A DNA stretch of 61,868 nt from an uncultured Eubacteriales bacterium (lineage in GTDB: Bacteria; Bacillota; Clostridia; Christensenellales; Aristaeellaceae). Under the pieces are notes generated by a model. That model searched no databases. It was not told the origin of the DNA and saw only the letters and a list, made by a program, of their open reading frames with translations. The stretch lies in NCBI GenBank assembly GCA_900315315.1, contig OMYT01000018.1, positions 1 to 61,868 of the forward strand, given 5' to 3'. The first letter of the stretch is position 1. Every line of letters begins with the position of its first letter. Positions 1-8,056 of this stretch are shown piece after piece. A program made the position numbers and the translations under genes.

Positions 1-89
1 CTTTTGCCCTTATTATGCAGGCGTATAGCCTGCTCCTTAATGGTTCTCCTGGTCTCTGGTGAGACCCTCAAAAGATTAATCGTATCCAT
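1..89 (-). CDS. Putative transposase, N-terminal fragment (cut by window edge)
   Basis: An open frame starts with ATG at 89 and runs off the left edge; 29 codons are visible. The peptide has a segment ETRRTIKEQAIRLHNKGK, which resembles the first helix of the HTH found at the N terminus of IS630-type transposases. That match is by eye only. There is no ribosome binding site. A strong promoter sits so close that the predicted transcription start falls on the A of the ATG, so the message would be leaderless. The same stretch also holds two perfect hairpins (43-58... GGTCTC/GAGACC and GCAGGC/GCCTGC), so a structured non-coding leader is an alternative reading. Confidence 0.4.
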   Translation of the reverse strand, partial: MDTINLLRVSPETRRTIKEQAIRLHNKGK

Positions 90-95
90 GTGCTT

Positions 96-124
96 ATTAT
101 AGCACAGAAAAACAATTATGTCGA
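96..124 (-). promoter_or_regulatory. Sigma-A promoter reading leftward out of the window
   Basis: On the minus strand the hexamers TCGACA (119-124) and TATAAT (96-101) are separated by exactly 17 bases. The expected transcription start, seven bases past the -10, is position 89, the first base of the ATG of the partial ORF. Confidence 0.6.
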
Positions 125-125
125 T

Positions 126-148
126 AATTATTTGCCAAAGAAATAATT
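126..148. repeat. 8-bp inverted repeat AATTATTT/AAATAATT
   Basis: AATTATTT (126-133) and AAATAATT (141-148) form a perfect AT-rich dyad with a 7-base loop just upstream of the leftward promoter. It could be a terminator remnant, an operator or part of an insertion-sequence end. The rest of 150-248 shows nothing recognisable. Confidence 0.4.
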
Positions 149-248
149 GCACAATAATATGCGTGTGCGCTGTGTTGGTGCGGAGTGGAACATATCATTT
201 CTTAAACGCGCTGCCGGCAGGTAATCTCCCCCCGGAGACTTCTCTCCG

Positions 249-1700
249 TCACTCCTCCGGTTTCCCGACCACCAGCGCGCCCAGGCTCTGAAAGTCAAAT
301 CCGGAAGCGTCAGCCATCGCCTGCTTTTCCTGCTCTTCGCTGACGGCGGAAAGTTTTCCGGTCAATTGCCGCCAGATGCTCTCCGTTCTGCAGGCCAGGA
401 ACGCCTTCAGCGTTTCGCAGGCTTTCCGGAATTCCTCCGCTGTGCAGAACGCCGTCGGGTCTTTTTCGATCCACGGCAGCAGCATTCCGCTGATCCGGTC
501 GATTTCCGCTTCATATTCCCCGCTCAGCAGGTGGTCACTGAGAAGCTCGTTCAGGCTTTCATGATAGGCAGCCAGATATTCCGGATGGTTCCGGATCACC
601 TTCCACAGCGGCCGGCTTTCCTCCTCCGCGTTGATCAGGGGCGTATCAATGCCGAGATTCAGCAGCCGGGCCGGATCTTCCCAGTATTCATACCCGATCA
701 CTGAAGGAAAGGTTCCGAAAGCCAGGTTATAGTCCCACGGGAACGCGGACAGTTTTCCGTTTTCTTCATACAGAATCAGATTGCTCAGCTGGCTTCCGGT
801 ATAGCTGTCGTAATTCAGCAGATAATTATGCGCGGCAAAAAAGCGGATGATCTGATCCATTTCGAAAAAGTCGTCAATATTTTCTTCCCGGGACAGGGCC
901 TTGATCGCGGACACTACCGTCTGATCATCCTCCGGTTTCGCCTTTGTCCTGGCGTTATCCAGAATATCCGAATAGTTTGACTGTTCATCCCCCGTATAGA
1001 CCAGATCCGCCCCGTGAATATCCGTCGCGGGAGGAAAGCCGTTCTTCCGGATCCAGTCCATCGATTCCCGGGTATAGGACGACGTATCAATCTTCCGCTC
1101 CACGCCGTAGATGACGCCTTTCCCCCGGAGCGCACGTTTCCGGAACCCTTTATCGACATCCTCCACCGCCATGTACAGCCCATGATCCGTTCCGTTCACC
1201 GTCAGCCATACATAGCTGACCAGCGGAGATTCGACGCCCGCGTCCCTGAACAACCGGTAGCTGACCAGATCCTTCATGAAGGTGCTGTCACAAAAGAGGT
1301 TGTTCAGATTGAGTTTGTCCAGTCCGTAATAGGTCTGACCCTTTACCTGTTTGCCGAAATTGACTTTGAAACTGTAGCGTGCGCTTTCCTCCTCCCCGTA
1401 CGCCACGAAATACAGGCTGGAGAAGCCTTTCGTCGAGAAGGTGACATCGCCGAACGTCTCGCCGTCGATGTCAATATCGGCAATATACTTCGTTTTGCTG
1501 ATCGGATCAGAGAGAAGATCCGCCCAGTCCTCATCAGCCAGCCGGATATCGATCCGATGGACATAACTCTGATCGAAGAGCTTATCAGCATAGGCAATCC
1601 CCGCACTGTCCGGATCGTCTGCGGAATCCGCCTGTCCGGCGCAGAAGCAGCAAACCAGAACAAGGCACATGCACAGCAGAATCAACAGTCTTTTTTTCAA
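249..1700 (-). CDS. Secreted CotH-family protein kinase-like protein
   Basis: CotH-family proteins are atypical protein kinases, first known from phosphorylation of spore coat proteins and also common as secreted proteins of gut and rumen Clostridia. The protein (483 aa) begins with a signal peptide (KKRLLILLC... hydrophobic to about residue 20). Family hallmarks visible are the segment around LNLNNLFCDSTFMKDL (about 131-146), a DHGLYMAVEDVD segment and the metal-binding type motif FPWDYNLAFG (about 320-329). I place the start at TTG 1700: GGGG lies 8 bases upstream, while the GTG at 1709 has no usable ribosome binding site. It is a single gene with no clear partner; substrates cannot be inferred. 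Confidence 0.85.
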   Translation of the reverse strand: MKKRLLILLCMCLVLVCCFCAGQADSADDPDSAGIAYADKLFDQSYVHRIDIRLADEDWADLLSDPISKTKYIADIDIDGETFGDVTFSTKGFSSLYFVAYGEEESARYSFKVNFGKQVKGQTYYGLDKLNLNNLFCDSTFMKDLVSYRLFRDAGVESPLVSYVWLTVNGTDHGLYMAVEDVDKGFRKRALRGKGVIYGVERKIDTSSYTRESMDWIRKNGFPPATDIHGADLVYTGDEQSNYSDILDNARTKAKPEDDQTVVSAIKALSREENIDDFFEMDQIIRFFAAHNYLLNYDSYTGSQLSNLILYEENGKLSAFPWDYNLAFGTFPSVIGYEYWEDPARLLNLGIDTPLINAEEESRPLWKVIRNHPEYLAAYHESLNELLSDHLLSGEYEAEIDRISGMLLPWIEKDPTAFCTAEEFRKACETLKAFLACRTESIWRQLTGKLSAVSEEQEKQAMADASGFDFQSLGALVVGKPEE

Positions 1701-1801
1701 TGAGCACACCCCATCTGCAAAATCATAATTGCCGACCGTCCATTAAATCCGAAGTGATTCTGAACACCGGCTTCACCCACATCAGATTATTCGCCAAAAA
1801 C

Positions 1802-1821
1802 AAAAAAAGCCCTGCTTCCGA
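1802..1821 (-). terminator. Half of a terminator hairpin (remnant)
   Basis: The bases match the T-run and one arm of the complete terminators at 6727-6757 and 8224-8253 (gccctgcttccga preceded by A7 on the plus strand). The second arm is missing, so it cannot fold as they do. It lies next to the truncated dinB and looks like a rearrangement scar. Confidence 0.5.
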
Positions 1822-1903
1822 CAATGTCATTAAGATAAGCGGAGTTTCGGCTCCGCTTTCTTAAATTGCTCAGAAATGGTCACAAAGTTCGTTAAGTTAA
1901 GCT

Positions 1904-2509
1904 TCAGCATAGAAGAAATCCCGTTCCAATCGGAGCGGGATTAGTTTTTATGCGACATATAGCTGGAATTTGAATATGGCAAACAGGCATCCCATCTTCC
2001 CCAAGGATCACCGTTGTTGCGTCCGGCTTTTTGTAATCCGAGCCCATCTTCGCAAAAATCTTATTATTTGCCACGCCGACAGAGATCGTGACCCCGATCT
2101 CCTTTTTGACCCGTTCCCGGATCGTATCCGCCAGTTCCCGGGCAGTCATATGGTAATACTCCAGCGTTCCGCTCAGGTCCAGATAGGACTCGTCGATGGA
2201 GGCCGGCTCCACAAAATCCGTATAATCCCTGTAAATCAGATTCACCCGGTCAGATACCTGTTTGTAATATCCGTGCCGGGGCGGGACAAAGACAATCTCC
2301 GGGCATTTCTTCCTGGCCTGCCAGACCGTATCCGTCGTCTTCACGCCGAACTTTTTCGCCAGCTCATTCTTCGCCACCACAACCCCGACCCGTTCCTCCG
2401 GATCCCCAGCCACCGCCATCGGCACATCCTTCAGCTCCGGCCGTTCCAGGCATTCACAGGAAGCAAAGAAATTATTGCAATCACAGTGAAAAACCAACCG
2501 TTCCGCCAT
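1904..2509 (-). pseudogene. dinB: Truncated Y-family DNA polymerase (DinB/Pol IV), N-terminal half only
   Basis: The 201-aa product matches the N-terminal half of DinB, a lesion-bypass polymerase normally near 350-420 aa. The palm residues are present: the first metal-binding Asp in FHCDCNNFFASCE and the SIDESYLDLS motif, followed by the fingers-side segment SVGVANNKIFAKMGSDYKKPDATTV (broken here into the family pattern SVGVA.NK..AK..S..KKP). Right after the TTVI residues the sequence stops resembling DinB and ends after about 30 unrelated codons. The thumb and little-finger domains are gone, so polymerase activity on primed DNA is unlikely. It is the last gene of the recD2 unit, 2 bases after the preceding stop. 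Confidence 0.8.
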
Positions 2510-2511
2510 TA

Positions 2512-3063
2512 TTATTTCTTCTTCCCCTTCTTCTCCCCGAACATTGGGATGACCTTGCCGTCCGGCTGCTTCCTTCCCTTTGAATCCTGCCCGTCCACAG
2601 GCATATTCTCCAGCCAGGCCATCAGATCATCATCGCCCTCATAATCACCGATAAAGTCCTCATCATCCTCTTCCCCGGAAACCAGCAGGGACTGATGCAG
2701 CAGATACGTGCCGGCATAATACAGATCCTCATCCAGCTTTTCACCGGTAACATCGCACATCATGCGTTCCAGGGCATACCGTTCCAGGAAATAAAGTCCC
2801 ATCATATGGAGATCATCCGCAAAAGAATCTTCCTCAGAAAACCCGATTCCAATCTCAACCGTGGCAAACTGTGTGGAAAACAATTCATCAACAAGCTTTG
2901 TACCAGTTTCAAACTGTTCGTTCTTCAGAGAATACAATTCGTCCGGGGTTTTCTCGCCGCTTATCCCCAACCGCATGACCTCGACCTGCTTCCGCTGCAG
3001 ATCCGCCAGTTTCTTCACCAGTTTGACTACCTTTTTCGGCAGTTCTCCGTTCTCGTAACCCAT
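2512..3063 (-). CDS. Conserved-looking hypothetical acidic protein
   Basis: This 183-aa soluble protein has an alpha-helical N-terminal part (KKVVKLVKKLADLQRKQVEV), no signal peptide and no membrane segment. A very acidic stretch (EEDDEDFIGDYEGDDDL) is followed by a basic tail ending KKGKKK. I do not recognise the family. The start at 3063 is chosen because AAAGGAGAGG lies just upstream; the longer frame from 3084 lacks one. It lies 17 bases after recD2 and 2 bases before the dinB fragment, so it is co-transcribed with DNA-repair genes, which suggests but does not prove a DNA-related role. Confidence 0.6.
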   Translation of the reverse strand: MGYENGELPKKVVKLVKKLADLQRKQVEVMRLGISGEKTPDELYSLKNEQFETGTKLVDELFSTQFATVEIGIGFSEEDSFADDLHMMGLYFLERYALERMMCDVTGEKLDEDLYYAGTYLLHQSLLVSGEEDDEDFIGDYEGDDDLMAWLENMPVDGQDSKGRKQPDGKVIPMFGEKKGKKK

Positions 3064-3080
3064 ATTCCTCTCCTTTCCTG

Positions 3081-5243
3081 TCACACCATTCCCTTCAGCC
3101 GTTCGGCCAGGAGGGTGTTCCGCTTATCCACCGTCACATTCCGCACACAGTACCCGACGGCCTTCTTCTGCCCCACCAGGACGAGCGTCTTTTTCGCCCG
3201 GGTGACCCCGGTATAGAGCAAGTTCCGCTGGAGCATCATGAAATGGGACATCATGACCGGCATCACCACAATGGGGTATTCCGCACCCTGGGCCTTATGC
3301 ACCGTGGTCGCGTAGGCCAGGACCATCTCGTCCAGCTCCGTCGCGTCGTATTCAATGCCTCGGTCGTCGAAACGCACCGTCAGGGTCCGGTCCTCCGGAT
3401 CGATCTTTTCAATGGTCCCGATGTCCCCGTTGAAGACTTCCTTGTCATAGTTGTTCTTGATCTGCATGACCTTGTCCCCGGCGCGGAAGGTATAGCCACC
3501 CCGGTGCAGTTCCGGCCCCGGATTGCCCTTGAAATCCTTCACCGGCGGATTGACAGCCGCCTGCAGAAGCTGGTTCAGGTTCGCCGCCCCGACCACGCCG
3601 CGCTGCATGGGTGTGAGCACCTGGATCGCCTGCGGCGGCACATGATAAAACTTCGGCAGGCGGTTTTTGACCAGGTCCACAATGATCTCCGCCGCCTTTT
3701 CCGGCTCCTCCGCCTTCTGGAAGAAGAAATCCGTGCCGGCGCCGTTGGACAGGTCCGGGAACTCTCCGCCGTTAATCCGGTGGGCGTTGAGGATGATCCG
3801 GCTGGCCGCCGCCTGGCGGAAAATCTTCGTCAGACGCACCACCGGCACCGCTCCGCTGTCAATAATATCCCGCAGGACGTTCCCCGCCCCGACGGAGGGC
3901 AGCTGGTCCACATCCCCGACGAGAATGACCCGCATGCTGTCCGGGACCGCCCTCAGGAGAGAGTACATCAGCATCTCATCCACCATGGAGCATTCATCCA
4001 CAATGAGCACATCCCCCTCGAGGGGATTGTCCTCGTTCCGCTTATACCCTTCCGGAGGCTTGAACTCCAGGAGGCGGTGGATCGTCTTCGCCTCCCGGCC
4101 GGTGACCTCCGAGAGCCGCTTAGCCGCCCGGCCCGTCGGCGCGGCCAGCAGGATCCGCATGCCGCCGAAGGCCCGGATGATGCCCAGGGTCGTGGTGCTC
4201 TTTCCGGTGCCCGGCCCGCCGGTCAGGACCATGATCTTGCTCTTCAGCGCGGTACGGATCGCTTCCAGCTGGATCTCGTCGTACTCGATATCCTCCCGCA
4301 TGGAAACCTGCGCCGGCCGGGGAACGGTTGCCTCCCCCGCCGCGATGCCCCGCATGCGGTTCTGCACGCCAACCTCGGCATAGAAAAACGGCGGCAGGTA
4401 AATCGCCACGTCCTCCGATTCCGGCACAGGGGCGGTAATCACATCCCGGTCGACAATCATCCGGTCCAGCACCGGGGAGAGCAGTTCTTCCTCTACCTCC
4501 AGCAGCTTTGCTCCCGTTTCCGTCAGCTGCTGCCGGAGAGCATAACAGTGCCCGTCCTCCGCCAGGCGGTTCAGGGTATACATAAGCCCGCCCCGAAGCC
4601 GGGCATACGCGGACTTCTCAAAACCCAGTTTTGAGGCGATGGTATCCGCCGTTTTGAACCCGATCCCCCAGATATCATCCGCGAGGCGATACGGGTTTTC
4701 CCGGACGACGTCAATACTCTCCGCACCGTAGTGCTTGTAGATCCGGGTGGCATGGGCGGTGGAAATGTCATGCCCCTGCAGGAAGAGCATGATATTCTTG
4801 ATTTCCTTCTGGTCCGTCCAGCCCTGCCGGATGCGTTCGACCCGTTTTTCCCCGATGCCCGGGACCTCCAGGAGCCGCTCCGGCTCGCTCTCGATGACCT
4901 CCAGTGTATCCGCCCCGAAGGTATTCACGATCAGCTTCGCGTATTTCGGCCCGATGCCTTTGATGAGCCCGGAGCCCAGATACTTCTCAATGCCGTAAAC
5001 TGTCGCCGGCAGCGTTTCCTCAAAGGTCACGATCTGGAACTGCCGGCCGTATTTGCTGTCGATCTTCCACCGGCCGCCCAGGGTCAGCACGGACCCCACA
5101 TGCGCGTCCGGCATCATGCCGACCACTGTCACCAGATCCGAATACCCCTTGGCGGAGCATTTCAGGACGCTGTACCCGTCCGATTGGAACGTTATCCGTT
5201 CCACCACGCAGCGAAGGCGTTCCAGCGGTTTCTGATTCTCCAT
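3081..5243 (-). CDS. recD2: RecD2-type ATP-dependent 5'-3' DNA helicase
   Basis: RecD2 is an SF1B helicase acting in DNA repair in bacteria, working without RecBC. The 720-aa product shows the expected order: an N-terminal OB-like region, helix-hairpin-helix repeats (about 95-205; GIGPK, VPGIGEKR, IWGIGFKTAD), Walker A TGGPGTGKST (341-350), Walker B DVLIVDECSMVDE (about 411-423) and a C-terminal UvrD_C_2-like segment with VHKAQGAEYPIVV. The start at 5243 follows GGGGAGGG; the longer frame from 5357 has no support. It heads a unit with the hypothetical gene at 2512-3063 and the broken dinB. Confidence 0.95.
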   Translation of the reverse strand: MENQKPLERLRCVVERITFQSDGYSVLKCSAKGYSDLVTVVGMMPDAHVGSVLTLGGRWKIDSKYGRQFQIVTFEETLPATVYGIEKYLGSGLIKGIGPKYAKLIVNTFGADTLEVIESEPERLLEVPGIGEKRVERIRQGWTDQKEIKNIMLFLQGHDISTAHATRIYKHYGAESIDVVRENPYRLADDIWGIGFKTADTIASKLGFEKSAYARLRGGLMYTLNRLAEDGHCYALRQQLTETGAKLLEVEEELLSPVLDRMIVDRDVITAPVPESEDVAIYLPPFFYAEVGVQNRMRGIAAGEATVPRPAQVSMREDIEYDEIQLEAIRTALKSKIMVLTGGPGTGKSTTTLGIIRAFGGMRILLAAPTGRAAKRLSEVTGREAKTIHRLLEFKPPEGYKRNEDNPLEGDVLIVDECSMVDEMLMYSLLRAVPDSMRVILVGDVDQLPSVGAGNVLRDIIDSGAVPVVRLTKIFRQAAASRIILNAHRINGGEFPDLSNGAGTDFFFQKAEEPEKAAEIIVDLVKNRLPKFYHVPPQAIQVLTPMQRGVVGAANLNQLLQAAVNPPVKDFKGNPGPELHRGGYTFRAGDKVMQIKNNYDKEVFNGDIGTIEKIDPEDRTLTVRFDDRGIEYDATELDEMVLAYATTVHKAQGAEYPIVVMPVMMSHFMMLQRNLLYTGVTRAKKTLVLVGQKKAVGYCVRNVTVDKRNTLLAERLKGMV

Positions 5244-5281
5244 GGAACGCCCTCCCCGTATAAACGATTTCATCTGCTGAC

Positions 5282-5310
5282 AAAATACCATCTTTTCCGC
5301 ATCCGTGCAA
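5282..5310 (-). promoter_or_regulatory. Candidate promoter for the recD2 unit
   Basis: TTGCAC (5305-5310) and TATTTT (5282-5287) on the minus strand are 17 bases apart, about 40 bases upstream of the recD2 start. Confidence 0.5.
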
Positions 5311-5336
5311 GCAAAACCGCAATATTCCCATGAACA

Positions 5337-5371
5337 GAAAAACCGGCTGCGGATCAACTCCGCAACCGGTT
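5337..5371 (-). terminator. Intrinsic terminator between a gene remnant and recD2
   Basis: AACCGG-TGCGGA pairs with TCCGCA-CCGGTT around a short loop (5341-5371), followed on the minus strand by a T run. It ends transcription from the hydrolase/remnant side before recD2. Confidence 0.75.
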
Positions 5372-5396
5372 AAAACATTCCCGGTCTTTCGTCTGC

Positions 5397-5530
5397 TTAC
5401 TCCCAGATCTCCACGGACCCGCTCTCTTCGCCCTTGACCCAGTAGAGCTTGTTCTCATCGACCTCACATACACCTGATCCACCGGACCGGTTCCGGGACA
5501 ATCAGCAGCTGCAGATCACAGGAAGGACGG
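5397..5530 (-). pseudogene. Remnant of an unidentified coding sequence
   Basis: Two protein-like pieces lie in different frames on the minus strand. One reads IRPSCDLQLLIVPEPV near 5485-5530. The other reads VDENKLYWVKGEESGSV and ends in IWE-stop at 5397. The shift between them, and the lack of any start, suggest a decayed 3' end of a gene. The terminator just after the stop supports that a real gene once ended here. Family unknown. Confidence 0.4.
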
Positions 5531-5536
5531 ATCCGG

Positions 5537-6628
5537 TTATTTGAGCATTGAATTCACCGCGTCAATATAGACTTCGCTGTGTTTGGTATGGATAACATGA
5601 TCGTTTGTATCCGTTTCAATCAGACGGCAGTTGTCCCCGATACAGGATACCGCGCGTTCAGCCTGCTCGCGGGTTGCAGCCGCCATATTAATGCCGTTCT
5701 GATCCAAAACTTCTTTGGCATGAATATATACACAGGGAATATGGATCGAGGAGAGAATGTCCTCATGCTTCAGTCCGTGATTCCAGCTCAGATCATAAAA
5801 ATGCTCACCATAGGCAAAATCATACTCCATCTCATACTGGAAAACATACCATACATCCGAAGGAAGCATCGCAATTTTGACGGGCTCCCCGGGATGCTCG
5901 TCGTGATACTTCTGGGCATCGTCCGCAATCAGCGGCATCAGATCCTTCATATAGAGCTGCCCCCAGTAGCAGTGTCTGAGATACCAGGCTTCCCAGCATT
6001 CGGTTTTGTCCGATTCGTCGTATTCATGCAGGGGTTTGAATGTATCCAGGTAGGAAAAATGCTTTTCCCAGTTCTCCCCTTCCGTCGAGAATACGGGCGG
6101 ATCTTCCAGGACTGCGCCGATCACGTTTGCGCCGCCGTAAGCCGCGATATACACCGCTGTGATTGCACCGTTGGAATGGCCCGCCACGACAGCAGGTTCG
6201 CCGATCACATGATCGATAAACCAGATCAGGTCGTCACCGTTGACGTCAAGATAATACAGGCTTTCCTCATGAGCGGATTTACCGTGGCCGTATACGTCGA
6301 CCGCATAGATATGCCAGTTTTCACTGAGCGCGGGGAGCACCAGCGCATAGTCCTGCCATATGCTCATCTGGCCATGGATCAGCAGCAGCGCGGGCTTGTC
6401 GTTTTTCACCTCGCCGTAGTTGATGATCCTTCCGGAAGGAAGCGTCACCTGTTTCTCCTCGGCATTCACTTCCCTGATCGCCGCCTCATATTTATCATAC
6501 CAGTTCATATTGTCCGGCGGCAGACTGGGCATAGCCCCGGCAGGAATCTGGGGAGTTTCCGCCGACACTGTCAGCAGGCAGCAGACTGCAAAGACAAGAA
6601 GAGCAACCAGAAACAAAAGGGGTTTCAT
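5537..6628 (-). CDS. Secreted alpha/beta-hydrolase
   Basis: The 363-aa protein has a signal peptide (hydrophobic residues 4-22, VSA-E cleavage-like site) and an alpha/beta-hydrolase fold. The oxyanion segment LLLIHGQ is at about 81-87, the nucleophile elbow GHSNG at 150-154 (Ser152), and a C-terminal His lies in TNDHVIH near 344. The substrate is unknown; esterase or lipase-like activity is only a family-level guess. AAGGAG precedes the ATG. The gene stands alone between a terminator-bearing operon and a gene remnant. Confidence 0.85.
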   Translation of the reverse strand: MKPLLFLVALLVFAVCCLLTVSAETPQIPAGAMPSLPPDNMNWYDKYEAAIREVNAEEKQVTLPSGRIINYGEVKNDKPALLLIHGQMSIWQDYALVLPALSENWHIYAVDVYGHGKSAHEESLYYLDVNGDDLIWFIDHVIGEPAVVAGHSNGAITAVYIAAYGGANVIGAVLEDPPVFSTEGENWEKHFSYLDTFKPLHEYDESDKTECWEAWYLRHCYWGQLYMKDLMPLIADDAQKYHDEHPGEPVKIAMLPSDVWYVFQYEMEYDFAYGEHFYDLSWNHGLKHEDILSSIHIPCVYIHAKEVLDQNGINMAAATREQAERAVSCIGDNCRLIETDTNDHVIHTKHSEVYIDAVNSMLK

Positions 6629-6726
6629 GCTATCAGCTCCTTACCGTTTCATCATCGTTATTTCTGAGCAAATAGAAGGCATTCTGAGAATCTTCTTCGT
6701 CCATGTCTGTATATTCGCCAAAGCTG

Positions 6727-6757
6727 AAAAAAAGCCCTGCTTCCGAAGAAGCAAGGC
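6727..6757 (-). terminator. Intrinsic terminator of the pspC-DUF4342-yccF operon
   Basis: The hairpin GCCTTGCTTC-TTCG-GAAGCAGGGC on the minus strand is followed by seven T. It is nearly identical to 8224-8253, and half of it is repeated at 1802-1821. Confidence 0.85.
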
Positions 6758-6795
6758 CAGGCTGTCTGCAGTGTTCGGAACCGCAACGACTTTCC

Positions 6796-7161
6796 TTACA
6801 CCTTCATAATCTGTGCACCGAACGGCGTCAGCGCCAGTTTGGCAATCTTGAAAAACTGTTTCCCGAAAGGGATGCCCACGATCGTGCAGCACCAGAGAAA
6901 ACCTATAACCAGATTATAGAGCGCCATCCACAGTCCGCAGCAGATAATCCATACCACATTGGCCAATGTCGACACAGCTCCACCCGTATAAATGATTTCC
7001 TTCCCGAAAGGCCAGAAAGACATGCTGGCGAACTTGAAGCACTGCAAGCCAAGAGGGATTCCGACCACCGTGATGCAGCAGAGTAATCCGGCAATCCACC
7101 ACAGAAGACCGCTGATAAACCCGCCAAAGATAAACCACAGAATGTTGCCGATTGTCCTCAT
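6796..7161 (-). CDS. yccF: YccF-domain inner membrane protein
   Basis: The 121-aa protein consists of two tandem YccF-type units. Each has a hydrophobic helix pair with the signature VGIPLG/VGIPFG followed by a short segment ending FWPFGK or LTPFGA. It is predicted to span the membrane about four times. Function is unknown in the family. It is third in an operon behind pspC and a DUF4342 gene and ends at a strong terminator. The operon's ECF-type promoter suggests that it responds to envelope stress. Confidence 0.9.
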   Translation of the reverse strand: MRTIGNILWFIFGGFISGLLWWIAGLLCCITVVGIPLGLQCFKFASMSFWPFGKEIIYTGGAVSTLANVVWIICCGLWMALYNLVIGFLWCCTIVGIPFGKQFFKIAKLALTPFGAQIMKV

Positions 7162-7189
7162 AGCAGATGCTCCCTCTCCGTTTCTTCCC

Positions 7190-7663
7190 TCAGGCCTTGT
7201 CGGAATCGTCCGGCTTCACTTCGATGGTGGGAACGTCCTCCTCTTCGTGCGCCTTCAATTCCTCCACGATGTCTTCGTTTGATACATCCTTTGCCTCAGG
7301 GGATTCCGCATTTTCCTCTTCGTTTTCCGGTGCCTCTTCTTCCGGGTAATCAGAAGAAACAGCTTCCCAGGCTTTGTCTACTTGTTCCTTAATTGTCCTG
7401 CCTGTTGAAACCACGGATTCTTTTACCGCGTCGGTTGCTTTCCGTACAGCATCTTCCACATCCACAGCCTCACCGTCTTCGCTTTCCAGATGTACCCTGA
7501 GGCCGAGAAGAGGCGCAGCAATGAGCCCGGCAAGGCTAAGCTTCGGCGCCATGAGCAGTCCGGGAAGAGCAAAGAGGCTGGACACGTTCACAACATCTTT
7601 CCCATCCTTCTCAACCCTCAGACGATACTGGGTCAACGTTTCAAAAAGATTCTTGTTTGCCAT
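7190..7663 (-). CDS. DUF4342-like protein with acidic tail
   Basis: The 157-aa product starts MANKNLFETLTQYRLRVEK after a clear AGGAGG at 7663. The first 60 residues resemble DUF4342: a short beta segment with charged residues (RVEKDGKDVV) followed by a Leu/Ala-rich amphipathic or membrane-associating stretch. The second half is low-complexity and strongly acidic (PEEEAPENEEENAESPEAKD). It sits between pspC and yccF, in the same direction. A role next to PspC at the membrane is inference. Confidence 0.7.
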   Translation of the reverse strand: MANKNLFETLTQYRLRVEKDGKDVVNVSSLFALPGLLMAPKLSLAGLIAAPLLGLRVHLESEDGEAVDVEDAVRKATDAVKESVVSTGRTIKEQVDKAWEAVSSDYPEEEAPENEEENAESPEAKDVSNEDIVEELKAHEEEDVPTIEVKPDDSDKA

Positions 7664-7689
7664 AATTTTTTCCTCCTTATCGATTCCTG

Positions 7690-7959
7690 TTATTCCTCGG
7701 GCAGCACAAACGCACAGATGAAGTAAAGCAGAATACCGGTTCCCCAGCCGAAAGCCAGCAGGGCCCAGGCAATACGGATGATGGTAGGATCGACACCCAG
7801 CCATTCCGCTATTCCGCCGCAGACACCACAGATCTTCTTGTCGCTGGCACTCTTATGGATACGGCCGTTCAAGCTTCCCTTTCCGTTGCTTACAAAGTAC
7901 TGATAGATGAAGTACCCGATCGCCACACCGACCGCGATTGTCATAACAGTTTTCATCAT
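7690..7959 (-). CDS. pspC: PspC-domain membrane protein
   Basis: The 89-aa protein carries a PspC domain: a SDKKICGVCGGIAEWLGVDPT signature region (GVCGGIAEWLG visible) followed by a C-terminal transmembrane helix. An extra N-terminal hydrophobic helix (VMTIAVGVAIGYFIYQYF) precedes it. PspC proteins act in phage-shock or envelope-stress responses. GGGAGGGA precedes two adjacent ATG codons (7959 and 7956), and either may be used. First gene of a three-gene operon preceded by an ECF-type promoter. Confidence 0.92.
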   Translation of the reverse strand: MMKTVMTIAVGVAIGYFIYQYFVSNGKGSLNGRIHKSASDKKICGVCGGIAEWLGVDPTIIRIAWALLAFGWGTGILLYFICAFVLPEE

Positions 7960-8027
7960 TCAATCCCTCCTGCATTACCGTTTGGGTGATTAGGGATCCG
8001 CGGAATTCATCCCTTCACACTCATTGG

Positions 8028-8056
8028 TTAGACGGTTGAAAGAGCATTTCGTTACA
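8028..8056 (-). promoter_or_regulatory. ECF-sigma-type promoter of the pspC operon
   Basis: On the minus strand TGTAAC (8051-8056), a 16-base spacer and CGTCTAA (8028-8034) match the -35 AAC / -10 CGTC pattern of ECF sigma factors of the Bacillus SigW/SigM group. It lies about 70 bases upstream of pspC. The remainder of 8057-8223 has only small hairpins (TTCTCC/GGAGAA, CGGTCA/TGACCG) and no gene. Confidence 0.7.

Noticed and set aside
1-95. T-box or known metabolite riboswitch at the left edge
   Set aside because: The two hairpins do not show the conserved bases of riboswitch classes that I can recall, and the transcript is cut by the window edge.
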